Positions 24,235 to 36,867 of a DNA stretch of 64,000 nucleotides are shown here, one piece after another. The stretch is from Pseudoscleropodium purum. Its lineage: Eukaryota > Streptophyta > Bryopsida > Hypnales > Brachytheciaceae. The stretch is from contig OZ017802.1 in assembly GCA_963969395.1 (NCBI GenBank), forward strand, positions 1,490,501 to 1,554,500, given 5' to 3'. Positions within the stretch are counted from its first letter, which is position 1. Every line of letters begins with the position of its first letter. The notes under the pieces are model-generated. The model worked only from the letters and a program-made list of their open reading frames with translations. It did no database searches and was not told where the DNA came from. A program made the translations under genes and the position numbers.

Positions 24235-26440
24235 ATTATGCAGTTGAACGAAGACTTATTAGCTGGAGTAGAAACACCAAAACCGAACAAATTGGTTGTG
24301 TAAAGGAACAAATTGGTTATGTAAATGATGATGATGATTTTCTGCCCTGGTTGTGTGCGGAAACAAATTCATTTCATGGGCGTAGCATTAGCACGAGGGG
24401 ATGATATTCATGTTCATACAATATCAACTAGTATCAATCAGCAGGGGCAGGCAAGTCTAACCGACCTTGGCATGTAAAACTTCTGGGTACCACAGACTCC
24501 TTCGACGACTAACGTAAATATTTTCAAACAGTCTTTAACTTGCTTCCCTCCTTAATGCGTCCCAGCCAGCTTCGTTTTTTAATTACTAGTAGTTCATTAG
24601 CTCGCTAGCTAGCTTGCTTCTGTTAGTCCTCATTGGTCTAGCCTCCCTCCCACTGCAGTTAGTAGTCCTCTTCGGGTTTACATATGTGGCTCCATCTCCG
24701 TCCTGCTCAGGAGTTGGTCTTCCCCATCTAGCACTCTGAAAGGTTACGTAGCGCATCGTCCTCTCGCTCTTCAGCCACCGGGTGCCGGGCTTGCAATTAA
24801 GCTTGCTGTTTGCATTGCCAATTTCCAAGCAAGGAGATATGGGAGCCTGCAAGCTGATCCTAGTGAAGACAGACGTCCATGCAAGATTTTGACATGATCC
24901 TGTATAGTCCACCAACTTCATGACTTTATTATTATGATTCAAGGTTAAATCTGTGTGCCTTGTTATGGATGCAATATCATCCACAAGTTCGTTGTATTTG
25001 TCTCATGAAATGCTCAGGTGAGGACGATACGAAATCCTGTGAATTGTTAGTTTGTGCTCCAGACTGACCTGCATGCTTTGTATTGGGATGGATGAATTAC
25101 CGCATAGCTTCCAATATCTGGGAGCTTTCAGAACTTGCTTTTAGGGCTTCTCCATTGTCCGATTACCTAGGAGATTCCTATGTATCTGGAGGAGAATGTT
25201 AATGCACGGGACAGTAGAATGTCCGGTTCTGCTAGCTAGTCTCTACAGACGAATATTGAGAGATCGGTCCTGACTTCTGTAATGAGATAATCATGTCCTT
25301 GTTCGAACTTCGAACTATCATTGCTCTTGGAAAAGGAGCCCTAGTATGCCGCCCCTGTCCCAGCGAAGGCTAGAAAACTGACTGGTGGGCTCCAAGTAAG
25401 AGGAAGGCTGGAAGAGTAAACAAGTTAGACGAAGTACGTACTCAGTGAGCTAGTTCAGAACTCTCTTGAACCTTCTTTCCTGTACAAATAGACCATGTAC
25501 TGAAAAGTATGATCTCACCGTCCTGTCTTATTAAGTTTGCTTGTGTTCACTCCATTATCCAAGGCCAGGAAAGTCCGCTTAGTGACAACCGGGCGAGGTT
25601 GCCCTTTAGGAAGTCTTGTCTGAAAAAAGTACATTCAGCGCTTTTGTACGTAGCTCAGTGCCTTAGATAGTCTTCCTCTTGTGTGCTTTTTACAACCCTT
25701 CCCATGCTTCTGTGGATGTTTTCCTTTTAGACTCGATCATGAGAGGAGAAAGGAAGAAAATATCTACCAATCGCTCTGAATGATCGATTTTAACTATCCT
25801 GTACCTTTTCCCATTGCTTCTTGGCTATTCAGTTGCATGGTGTCAGTCACGTAGAGAATTTTGGCAAACTGAAACTCGGAAACTGTTTTGACTGAAAAAT
25901 CCAAGTACTGATACTTTTTCGCTGTTGTGGATAGCTTTTATACGTGCAATGTACGCTGTACAGGACTACAGTACTCATGACTGCCCTCAGGTTGCCCCAC
26001 TATTATACTCGAAAGCCTTCAGGTACTAATCCACAACCTAATTAATGGTATTCATAGCCGTAGCTAGATAATCCGCGAGAGCCGAAATGTTTGAGGGCGT
26101 CACGTTATTAGTCATAATGTTGAATGTCTTTGTAGTTGAATCTTGAACTTCTAGATATGTAAAAAGCTAGGGCTCACATGGTCATTGGTTGTTACAGCGT
26201 ATCTTTTTTCTCACCAGCCTACAGGGGAGAGTGTTACAGTTGCTTCCTAATTTAGACTGGCTAGGCTTCGTGTCAAGTTGAGTTTCAAAGACTCATCGGT
26301 GTTTCGGAGAATTTTTTTCTCCCCAGTACGATAAATCCCCAGATTTTGTGTACAGTAGTGAAAGATTTTCAGAATTATGGTCCCTTAGAGTAAGAGATTC
26401 AACGAGGGTAGGTGCTAGGTCAATAATGTGGATATCTTTT
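24235..26440 (+). other. 3' UTR and downstream flank of the AP2 gene
   Basis: The sequence stays moderately GC-rich for about 2 kb past the stop. A direct repeat of AACAAATTGGTT, 21 nt apart, lies at about 24288 and 24309, followed by GAT repeats. No canonical AATAAA can be singled out as the poly(A) signal, and no further gene is recognised. Confidence 0.4.
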
Positions 26441-28114
26441 ATAGACTGAGGTTAGAATCTACGGTGATATTGTGTGACCAAGTTCCATTCCCTAAGATAC
26501 GGTAGCTCGAAAAGTCTAAAAAGTCTAGACAGTGCGGGATTACGCATGCCGCCCAAGAGTGGATGGGGTCCCGGCCTCGATCAGGCAGGCAGGCAGGCAG
26601 GCTTTTTTCCTTGATAATCTGTGCATGGAGAATTGGAGGTTGTGAGGAAAAGGTTCTTGTGGACAATGCCCTTGACCTGTCTGGGCAGACAATCATGGCC
26701 GCGTCCGCCACTCACAAGTGCTGGCTGATGTGCGAGAGACCCTACTTCACTTCCTTGTCCAAGTTGGTAGGTCCTGGCGGGGTCGGTCCCATAGAATCAA
26801 CTGGGTTTCCATGCTTCCATGTTATCCATCCAATGGAATAAGTTAAGTGTAGTTTAAAATAACATAAAATCCCTTGTTGTTTTCTACAGTACGTGGGGTT
26901 CATGGACGAGGGTCCGTCAGTTGGGTTTGTAGACAGCCCTACAATTGCATCACATGGGTAGCTACTGCAGTTCACCAATGGATTTGCGGATGTTGGGCTT
27001 CTGGTGTCAGGGTGATTGCAGGGAAATGGACCCCAGCTCAGTTTGCGTGCTTGGTGGTACTGGTTAATTTTGTACTTGGAGATGAATGTGGTTGGGGTTT
27101 GGAATGAAAATGAAAATGAAAACGAAAATGGAGCTTTCATGGAAAAAACGGAAGGAATCTTCACTCCAGATGAAACACTTTTGAATTGGGGAAATACAAT
27201 TTTTAAAGAGCAAGTACTTTGTCTTTGAAGCTACAATTCCAATCACGGAATCAAGATTCTTCACGTGGTTTTGAAACTTATGTGCATCTGGGATGAAAAA
27301 TGCGAAAACTGAAGGACAAAAAACTTGTGCCTCCAAGTGCTTCTCAAGATAATAATTCTATTAAGTGCAACACACTAATTGCTTCATATCGCACTTTTTT
27401 CTATTAGAAAAAAATTATTTTCAAATTTTAACAACTGAACGGCAAAGAAGATACTCCCTTTGTGCACTTTACTTTAATTTGCACATAATTTGTATAGAAT
27501 TGGAAATGCCCAATTATTTTGAGAAAATCAAGGTGTTTCAGTGATCAAAATAAATGTAAAATTAGTACAATAAACATTCTTGATACACCGAATGAGGTCA
27601 AGTTTACGTATAAACAATTCCTTTCATTTGTCTCTTCTCTTTCTATACTTTACATATTTGAAGATAAGGCTTGTCTTTGCTATCTTTGCACAAATTGTGT
27701 AGATCCATTTTAAGTGGTGAACTTAAAAGATCCAACTATGTTCTTCTTGAAGACCAAATGTAAACTCTTTAAAATTGTCACAAAATTATGGAAACTACAT
27801 ATACTTGGTTTATCATGGATGTAATTAAAACTCTAAAAATAAATGAAAGTCCCATAGGGGTAGAAGTTTAGATGAATTAGGCATATATTTAATTGAATTC
27901 CTTGTCATTTTTTGGCTACAAAGGTGTATTTGTTTGAAAATGACATATGTACATCAATTTTTATCCTAGTTACCCTATATGAAGGTTAGATTTGGTATAA
28001 ATTAAGTCATTTCTATTAACAAAAAAAAATGTGACCAATGTCATCTTCCCCCCTACAGCTGAAAGATTAAATTTAAAGTATTTATGAAGTTCAAAATAGC
28101 ATGAACTCATTGTG
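26441..28114. other. Intergenic; GC-richer patch grading into AT-rich DNA
   Basis: At 26441-27170 there is moderate GC, a GGCA tetranucleotide run (26581-26602) and a GAAAAT run (27105-27130). A 92-codon plus frame and a 140-codon minus frame overlap here, but neither shows a domain. From about 27240 the sequence is AT-rich with nothing recognised. Confidence 0.4.
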
Positions 28115-28118
28115 TTAA

Positions 28119-29053
28119 CCCCTAGAGGTTGGAGACTATGTTTTCACCAAAACTGCTCTCCAAAACTGCCATTTCTGGTACAAGCATCAAATTTTAGATG
28201 AAAAACATTTTTGGACAGATATAACTGTAGGATCTTGTAGTAAACTAGTTTGAAAAGATGTGGAAAAAATTTCATAATTTTCTACTATGTAGATTGCAAT
28301 ATAATAATGTTTGAAGTGACAAAAAACATTTTTTTGACCATGTGAAAATACGGGCAGCTGCACTTCAAAAGGTCACATTTGTATGAAAAAATGTCCAAAA
28401 TGATAGTTATTTTTTGGATTCATTCTTCAAGGCAAGTTGGTTACATGCTTGAAAATTTTTAGATAATTTGGAATTGCACGACATATAGGAAAAAAAAATA
28501 GTAAGAAGAAAGAAGGTCAAAGAGATTCAAAACACTAAATTGTTAAGAATTTAATTATGGAATTGAAAAATTCCAATCCCAACGGTGGTAATGTAGTAAT
28601 AAACAATCTACATCATATCTTTTTATCTTTTTCAAAAAATATTAAAAATTGAGTTAAATAAAGGACTCCAAAGTTTATTTTTGAGTAGAGAATCCATAAC
28701 TACCTGCAAACTAGAACACCCTATAACTTTCATCTCATAAATTAAAATGGAATGGTTCAAAGCTTTCCATGTGTATATAATTCTAGAAAATCAATTTTAA
28801 ATTTTATTTTTGAAAAAAGTGATCTTTTACGAAATTTTCAGGTTGCCCCCTAAGCATTGTAAATTACATATCATGCAATAACTTTTGAATCATGTAATCA
28901 AAAGTTATGAAAATTATTGGGCCTTAAAGCTACACTTTGGGCACATGTTGTGTGAAATTTAAAAAAAAAAAAAACTAACTAAAAATTCCATTTGTAATGG
29001 GTTGTCCAAAATCACTATGTTGCCAAAAAAACCACAGTTTTGACCTTTAGGGG
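28119..29053 (+). repeat. TTAA-flanked element, subfamily B, copy 2
   Basis: Starts TTAA-CCCCTAGAGGTTGG (TTAA at 28115-28118) and ends CCTTTAGGGG followed by TGAA (29054-29057), about 935 bp. Its two ends are imperfect inverted repeats over about 26 nt: left CCCCTAGAGGTTGGAGACTA, right (reverse complement) CCCCTAAAGGTCAAAACTGT. This copy shows the terminal structure of the family best. Confidence 0.65.
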
Positions 29054-29074
29054 TGAAATGCAAATTGTATCACA

Positions 29075-29235
29075 AATTTTGCCACATTTTCATCTGCAAG
29101 TTTATCCATCTGTTTGTTCTCACTAAACCCTAATGACATCGATCACCAAAAACTTCTCAATGAAGCCTTGTAAGTTGATGAAACCTTTTTGGTGGTGTTG
29201 CATTACAACATGATCCATTCTAGTATATCTACATG
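29075..29235. repeat. Dispersed repeat family 6, copy 1
   Basis: Contains CTAAACCCTAATGACATC and a downstream GATGAAACCTTT block, also found at 41167-41385 and 60580-60725. The last part (CATTGCA...TCCATTCTAGTAT) recurs near 49745-49800. Confidence 0.5.
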
Positions 29236-30555
29236 TGATTGATATTGTCATAGGTCACAATCCACTATCAAAAACAAAACTCTCAAGTTTTCATTTGCAA
29301 TATAACTTCTCATCCAAGAATATAGTCATTCATTCATCCACTCAAAACTTGGGCTCTTAGCTCAACATATTCTATTCTAGTTTCAGCAAATGGCCTCTTG
29401 GCTAACACGCGAGAGAAAACACAAGGTAAAATGGCCCAAGATGACTCTAAACTATTAGGTGATGGTGGTGAGTTACCCAAACTGAATGGCGTAGTTGCAA
29501 GTTTGATACCTAGCAGCAACAAGTTCTTTACTTTGTGTGAAATCAATCAACCTCTCTTCCTGACAAAAAACAAACAAACCCCTCGGAATGTGTTTCTTGA
29601 ACACGCATGCGTCAACCAAAAAAACAAGGTAGAATGTTGTTTGTTTTTTGGGTTTTTTTTTTAAACACATTCCAGGCAGACTGTTTGATCAACTTTTGTA
29701 AAGCTGAGGTATTCATTTGAGGAATTCCCTTCAGTTTGGTTTGTCAAAAATGTCTTCTGTTCCGGTAGCATTCACTTGCCTCGGGACCTGGATTACGGTG
29801 GTTTTCTGTCGTGTTCTCTCTTTCCGGTAATGAAAGGCTACTGTACTGTTTTGTTTTTTAAAAACTAAACTAAACCAGGAGGTGGAATCCGTCAGGAGGG
29901 GGTATACTAGTTTAAAATCAGGTATATTTTGAAACTTGAATGACTGCTTCGCCGGCGGCAAACTTAATAAATATTCGTTTCGGCAATTCGCACTAAATGG
30001 CGTGTGGGAGTAAAGGCAGTACACCTACAGAATCCATGGGCTTGGGTTCTGGAATCTGGGAGCGTGCCATCAATGTCAAAAATGCTCTTTTCATGAGAAG
30101 GCTTGTGTTTTTTTCCTCATTGAAGCTAAGCTTTACTTTACCTTACCTTAGCACACGGTGTCCTCGCATTCAAGATCTTATTACCACTCCACTGTACCGA
30201 AAGATTATATTCTATTGGCACAGAATGGAATCAATACCTCTGTACAGTATTGGCTTTGCATACAGGACGGCAGTAATGGAGTTGAGGGCGGGACAACAAC
30301 ATTACACTACAAGAGTGAATCTAGGATTATCTAGGGACATTTATAAGTTATTAGGGAACTATTATTTGTGTCAAAAAAAAAAGAAAAAAAAGAGAAAAAA
30401 AAAGTTAGGGAACTACTGTAATGAATGCCTGAAGGGGCTTGAAGCCGCTTGAACTTAAGAGCATCCTCGGTCCGCCTTTTATGGAGGCACGGTAATGGTA
30501 TTGGTACCAAAATTTCAACATTGAAACTCAGGGTGGCCAACTGATTTCCAACCAC
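29236..30555. other. Intergenic, mixed composition, no recognised gene
   Basis: A moderately GC-rich patch lies at 29380-30460. It contains a short foldback (GGAATGTGTTT at about 29585 pairing with AAACACATTCC at about 29663) and a purine-rich A/G tract at 30375-30402. A 151-codon plus frame (29997-30452) ends in the A/G tract and has no domain. A lone AGAGCATCC family A-like MITE terminus is at about 30460. Confidence 0.4.
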
Positions 30556-30559
30556 TTAA

Positions 30560-31078
30560 CCCGTAAAAGCCCAAGGGGTTTGGACAAAATACAAATGTGT
30601 TAGAAAATACAAGTTTTATAACTTTTTTGAAGTTTGGGTCAACAAAGATAATGCGAAGTATAAAAATTAGAAAGTAGCCGTATGTTTGAAATTATAAAAA
30701 TACTTTTAGATTCCCTTCAAATGAATTTTGAATATATATAACTTCAAAAATTCACCAAAAATATAATTTCTCTCTTTAGCATTTGAGTTTTTTTTAATTG
30801 GTCAAATTTGTGATTTCTATTGATTTGTGAAAAAATGCATGAGATTTAGTAATGAGAATACCAACACTTTCCCCAAATAGTAAGTTTTTCAACACTAGGC
30901 AAATCTAAATTCTTTGTGTTATTTCTTTTATAATTTTTGACTAACCGTAGCACTCTTAGTTTTGAATATAAATATTGAAAGAAAATCCAATCTTTTACCA
31001 GAAAAAAAAAAATTTTGCCCAAAAATTCTACCCGAAGTTAGGCAACGACCAAAAAATGGTCGTTCGAGTGCTTAGGGG
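30560..31078. repeat. TTAA-flanked element, subfamily C
   Basis: Starts TTAA-CCCGTAAAAGCCC (TTAA at 30556-30559) and ends GTGCTTAGGGG-TTAA (TTAA at 31079-31082), 519 bp. Near the right end is a perfect palindrome, CGACC-AAAAAA-TGGTCG or close to it, that parallels the GTCCATTTTTTGGAC palindrome of subfamily A. It is non-coding and AT-rich inside. Confidence 0.55.
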
Positions 31079-31082
31079 TTAA

Positions 31083-33822
31083 GCAATTATGCATATTTGG
31101 AGTATGGATTTTTTTAATTCTTAAATTTTCCCATATAAAAAATAGAATTTGGAAGGATTTTCTATATTTTCAGAATTTTATTGTACAAAACGTAATTACT
31201 ATGAATTTTTTAGCGGAAGATTTTTTTTTGCCTATAATGGTGATATAGACCTCTCTATTTCTTACTGTAGGCTAATTGCAAAATCAACTAAAGGTTGGTT
31301 GCAATATTGTGAGTTTTGCAACCAATAATAATGTACCACATTTGTATTGGGAACTGTACCATAATTAATCGCTACTCATCTCTTGCTAATAAAAAATGGG
31401 TTGGCTACTGTCCAACACCTCCCATGTTACGTTTATAGATGCGGCACTTCTTACCACCACAAGCTCTTCAACACTCCTTGTTTAAGAGAATCATGGTGAC
31501 AATTGAGTCTCAAAGGGTACATGAAAAAGAACAAATTTTATTACCATGTGAATAGTCTATGTGTTGTTGCCCACCAATACGATCTTTCAACTAATGATGT
31601 TAGGAGCTTTAGGCATTGAAGTTAACATACAAATGTTGAAACATTGTAGTTGGATTTTGCCATATAAAGAAAATGTTTGCATGGATATCCTCCACATGTA
31701 TTAATGTAGTACTTTGGAACTAGCCTGGGACTAAGGATATTCTTATTTTACTATAATTTTTTGAATTTTTTTTCAAAGATGAGATCATACACGAGCTTCC
31801 TACATATTTTGTTTCTATACTGATTGGACTAGGTAATAAGTGGAAAAAGGAGCTTGGGCCATGAGCCATGGATATTCAATGAAGCTAATGAGCATCCTAT
31901 GGGCATGATTAAGGACTCAAAGTTCTTGATTAAAGGAATTGTAGACAAAAATAGGCTTCGTTAAATTGGAACAAAATAGATCCCATTTTTAAGAGATACC
32001 GAATGTCATTTAGTACTTGTGTGATAGCATTGGTCTTTTGATTTGTATAGAAATTAGAGGATGTGTTTTTTAAATAAATAAATATTTAAAATCTTTTGAA
32101 AAAGTGGTTGAATCTTTCACTCTAACATTGACAATTTTGAATTTTGAAAAATGTAGCAAACAAATAAGCTACACAAAGGTGTAGTGTATTGTCATTTCTT
32201 ATAGTATAGTCACATTGCAAGATTTTATAGGAAGTGTTCAAAGTTTCCTAAAATTTTTAAGGATTAGCAAAAGTGTACCTAATATGATTTAGAATATGGT
32301 AGATTAAAAAAATCAGAAACCTTGTGCAAAAGTTTGTCACAAATGGTGGTCCAAGTCATATGAAATTCTTAGGTAGGGTCCTAAAAAACTTTCTCCTTTA
32401 CTTCAAATGCTATTTTCTTCTAATTTGATGAATTAAACATCATGAAAAATTTACCACATTTTCACATACAAGTGCAATGCAAAATCTTTTAGTTAGATTC
32501 TCCAATAAATCATTTTCTTAATGACTCAAGAGAGTAGAAATGACATTTTTGATTGGTTTTAAAAGATTTAAATACCTTCAAGACTTTAGGGGTTAATGAA
32601 ATGCTTCAAGAATTAGAATTCATAGTTAGTATGACTTCATTTGATTTGAGTTTGAATTTTATATTCCATTTTGTTCATGATTCTTCTTCTCTTGGTCACT
32701 ACATGTATTAGAAAAGACATATTGAGAGAAAGACTCTTACACCTTTGATGACCTTGAAATAAAATGTATATTTACAAGTTAGTTGCAAACCTGCAACTAG
32801 GCTAACAAGATATAATTCAATGTATTCTTCAAGCCATAACTTTCAAAGTTGGATGAATTCATTGTCAACTTCTAACCTCCAAATCTCTTTCTCTCTAAAA
32901 TAGAGGCACCAATTGTCAACCATGTCCAATACCCAACTTCTAGAGTACAATTTTTCCAACCAAGGCTAGAAGATAATTCCAACCCAAGCTTGAAATGTGT
33001 TTTTTTGGTCCTCTTCAAAATTGAGACCAATAAGGTTTTGACACTTGTTTCAAAGTAGCAAGCAAGGAAGTAAGAAGTAGTGAACAAAGAAATTAGTTCT
33101 TGAATGATTGGAATTAGAAGACTTTAGACATTGGATATTGGTGAAGTTAAAGTACTCTGTGGCTCCCAAAATTCACAATAATTTCAATTTTGAGAATAAA
33201 ATTCTGAAAATTTGCAATCCTCATATTTCCTATTGTCCTATATAGAAAAAAAATTCACCACCTCGTATGGCTCTCGATCTGCTCCAAAATTGCTTAAATG
33301 ATTGACTAATGGTGCCTCCACGTACCTTAGCATACCTTTAAACTTTGAGTTGATTATGAAATTGAATTTTATGGGTTCGATTAATTAATGAGGAATATGC
33401 AGAATGATAGCATGTTGAATACATTTGCTTTGGCATTTATTTATTTATTCATTATTTTTACAGAAATAAAGGGAACCCTTTTATTGCAGAGCTTTGGCAT
33501 GTTTTCAAGGAGATGGTCGGTTATGTCAAACCTGTTTTCATGTGCAGAATTTAAGGGACAACAGACTCCGCGGTTTTCAAACCCCAAGCACAGGTTCCAC
33601 GGGGCACTAGGATCCACCCAGTTTCAATGTTTCCTGGTAAGATAAGTACAAACTGATTGTTGGATTTTGTCAAATTGAATATAGAAATGAATATGCTCCC
33701 TCCATGGGTCCAACCTGAAGAAGTTTTTACTGTCTTGTAAGCAATACACACTATTGTTTACCAATGATGTAGGGTCCCTTTTGTGTCCTTGAAAAGAACC
33801 CTCCACGGTGAACAAAATTGTC
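31083..33822. other. AT-rich intergenic
   Basis: No gene is recognised. A lone right-type terminus TTTAGGGG-TTAA lies at 32585-32596 without an identified left partner. A slightly GC-richer patch at 33460-33650 has no recognisable coding sequence. Confidence 0.45.
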
Positions 33823-33825
33823 TTA

Positions 33826-34168
33826 GGGGCGCTTCACACATGGGCCGACTAAGTCAAGAGGCCGTGGGAGTCCATGGCCAAACTTTGGACATGAGTCCAA
33901 AGAAATAAGCAATAAATGGGCAATTTGATGGACTCTCAACCAAAGTTTGGGTCGCCACAAAGTGGCGACCCAAACTTTGGCCGAGAGTTCATTGTGAGGC
34001 CATTGCCACGTAGGAGCTCGGGCTTCCATGTAGGCACTTTGGAGGGCGACGGACTTTGAATTGTACCGCCTTGTATGAAGGGTCAAGAGGCTAAAGTCAA
34101 GGTTTTTTGAAATTTGATTGGTGGAGGCCGAGAGACTCTCAACCTTGGGCCCATGTGTGATGTGGCCC
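33826..34168. mobile_element. MITE, PIF/Harbinger (Tourist-like), family C, copy 2
   Basis: A 343-bp element starting GGGGCGCTTCACACATGGGC and ending GGCCCATGTGTGATGTGGCCC, flanked by TTA on both sides (33823-33825, 34169-34171). It matches 9015-9347 throughout. In the middle (33931-33990) is a strong hairpin: AAGTTTGGGTCGCCAC pairs with GTGGCGACCCAAACTT across a three-base loop. It lies 42 bp from a TTAA-flanked element. Confidence 0.82.
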
Positions 34169-34210
34169 TTACATAGCTCCGCACTCAACCAACTCCAATC
34201 CTTGAATCAA

Positions 34211-34777
34211 CCTTGGAGCACTCCAATGTCCAATTTTTGGATGACAAACAAATTAAAATTCAGTTTTCTTTTTCAGTTTTGTTTGGATGAAAGTCATCTA
34301 ATTTGTGGAGGTTCCTTATCAAGTTCTTATCCTATCCAATGGTTGGATTTGGTGTTATTAGAGTGCGTATTTTTCTAAAATTACAAATGTGGAAGTATGT
34401 CAAGCCCAAGATTGCATTGATTTTAGTTCAAAACTTGATTTGCAAAAATGAGGTTATAGATATAAAGAACTCAAAATTTTCAAAAAATCACCATATCAAG
34501 AGATTCTCATTTCAAACCCATTCCAACAAGTTTTACTCAAAAAATGATAATATTTTATTTGTAATTGAATTTAGAAGGAATTTAGAAATTTTCCTTTCAA
34601 AATTTATAAAAAAATATTGGTGATAGCACTAGTGAATCTAACCATATGGATAGAATCTACAATTCAAAATCTACAACTTTTATTTGTATGTCAATTCCAA
34701 AATATTCTTCCAAACAACACTTTATACCAATTTTTTCCAAATCGTCGATTTTGGATATGAATCCAGACATTTAGGGG
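34211..34777. repeat. TTAA-flanked element, subfamily A, copy 2
   Basis: The diverged left end TCAA-CCTTGGAGCACTCC corresponds to TTAA-CCCTGAAGCGCTCC of copy 1. The right end is TTTAGGGG-TTAA (34778-34781). It shares SKNHHIK- and FYSKNDN-like translated stretches with 1731-2012, which reflect DNA homology only. Confidence 0.6.
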
Positions 34778-34959
34778 TTAACAAATTAGTCCTTCCCAAG
34801 CATTTAGCAAAGCATAATACCTTTCCAGCATGGGGAGGACCATTGTTTTAATTAGATTTTAGAGATATGAATATTTTAGATTTTCTTCCTATTTCATACC
34901 TATTTCTATTTAGCAATTTTTTAAAGAATAAAAATTAAGTTTTTTTGGATATTTTGAAT

Positions 34960-35290
34960 TTTTTCTAAACTCTCAACTGAATTTTATACCATAAATATTT
35001 AAATCTCAAAACGCTGCAATGCAAAAAAATAAAGTTTAAAATGTTCAAAGTTAAAAAATCTAGTCCCACAATGTGCTGAAAAACTTGTTTTTTTACTTTG
35101 AACGTATATATCATGCAATCTATGCGGTCAAAAATTTTGAAATTTTTTCTACACATTCTTATAATAGTTAAGTGTAAGATCCTGTGGTGAGATGTGGAAA
35201 AAAACAATTTAAATTTTTTTTTACTTTTTGTCATAGAAATGGCAGTTTTGAGTGTTTTTTGGCAAAGAAAAGGCCTTAGTCCTTTAGGGG
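34960..35290 (-). repeat. TTAA-flanked element, subfamily B, partial inverted copy
   Basis: Read on the minus strand it begins TTAA-CCCCTAAAGGACTAAG (TTAA at 35291-35294). It carries the family's AAAACTGCCATTTCTATG and AGGATCTTA landmarks, then fades out before the far end. It is a truncated copy. Confidence 0.5.
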
Positions 35291-35308
35291 TTAATTTGAG
35301 CCGTCCAA

Positions 35309-35512
35309 ATATGAAATATTGGATATGGATATAGTATTGCATACAAATATATATTGAATATTGAATATGGGTATTGGATACAGATACAATACCACATACA
35401 AATATGCACTGAATAATGAATACAAATACCAGATATAGATACAATATCGTATACCAATGTATATTTAATACTAAATTTGGATACCAGATTTATATAGTAC
35501 TGGATACGGATG
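35309..35512. repeat. 55-bp tandem repeat, about 3.7 copies
   Basis: Units start at 35309, 35365, 35420 and 35475 (last partial). Each contains a GGATAYRGATACAATA-type core followed by CATACAAAT-like and TGAATAxTGA-like blocks. Divergence between units is moderate. It starts 14 bp after the TTAA end of the preceding element. Confidence 0.65.
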
Positions 35513-36867
35513 TGGGATGAATTGTCCCATATTGATTGTCAAACTAGTTGGTTTTGAGAATTACAAGAGGGGGAGGGGTGGTTGGAAATAAAAGTATGAA
35601 AATTTTAAAATCCTAAATTTTGAGATCTTAGTGTAACTACTAGACCACTATAACTTGATTTGACTAATTATATGTTTGTTGGAGAGAGGCTTTGATTTCT
35701 TATAAACAATTTAACCAAATCAATTAAACTCTTCAACTTGAAATACAATTATTAAACCAAAGATTTTAAAAACATATTTATAGTGAAAAAAAGGGAGAGC
35801 ATCTCAAAATCCACTTCATTCATAAAAGACATGGAATCATTGAAGAAATAAAAAGGTCATACAAGAAATAGTTGACCATTTATTTGTGAGAATTTTATAT
35901 GATGTCAACCTGTCATAGTTGACTAAATGTTTACAAAAATAACTAATTTATTGAAGTTTCCAAAAAAATACACTAAAAAACATGTTAACAACCTTTTGCA
36001 ATTACCTAGAAGATTCAACAAAAATTAACTATTTAGTAATACTAACTAGGACTTTGCTACTCTCTATGCTTCTAGTGATGACCCACTAAAGGTTCCAATA
36101 TTTTATTGTTTAAAATGTTATAAATATGGTTCAAAGTAATTCTATTTTTTAAGTATTCTTTTTAGTCTTTTGAATTTTTAGATCAATATTGGAGACCCAA
36201 AATAATGGTTGTCAATAATATATAGGTTTCCAATATGAACCTGCAAAATATTATGTCCTTGTAGTTCTTGAAGCACTATTGAAGTGACATTTTGGAAGTT
36301 TTTAGCTCCTATTCACATCAAAATTCTATTAGGATGGACTTTGCATTGCTTGATCATGATGGAGTTTTATGTATTGGTGAAATTAGCTTGGATTAAATTC
36401 ATTGAAAAAAACTCTGATTGATTTTTATAGAAAATAATAATAAATTTGCTAAAATTAGCTAGTACATTTCATCAAAATAATTTTAAGAAGGCATCTATAT
36501 TTAACATCTAATGGTTGTTGATTATTTTGTCAAAATTGTCCCAAAATACCCTGTCTAAAAATAATGCTAAATTCTTAGACTTTATTAATTTATATGCAAA
36601 GTGAACAATAAAACCTCTAAGATAACTTATTGAGATGTATTAGGTGTTGTAGATTTTACATTGTCACAAAGTTTGGTGAATAGGTCCGGAATAGCACGGG
36701 ACCTTTGTTGGAGAAATGCTTTGCATATAATCTTTTAATACCTTTAAATCCTCTAAATAATGCTAAACCTATTTCCAACTTTCTTTTTTCTCAAATCCCT
36801 ATTCTATAATTCTCACAACATATGAGAAATTGGTAAGACTATCTTTGATCTTGCATAAAAATTTGGT
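35513..36867. other. AT-rich intergenic, nothing recognised
   Basis: No gene, RNA or defined element is seen. Frames are short and lack family signatures. Confidence 0.45.
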
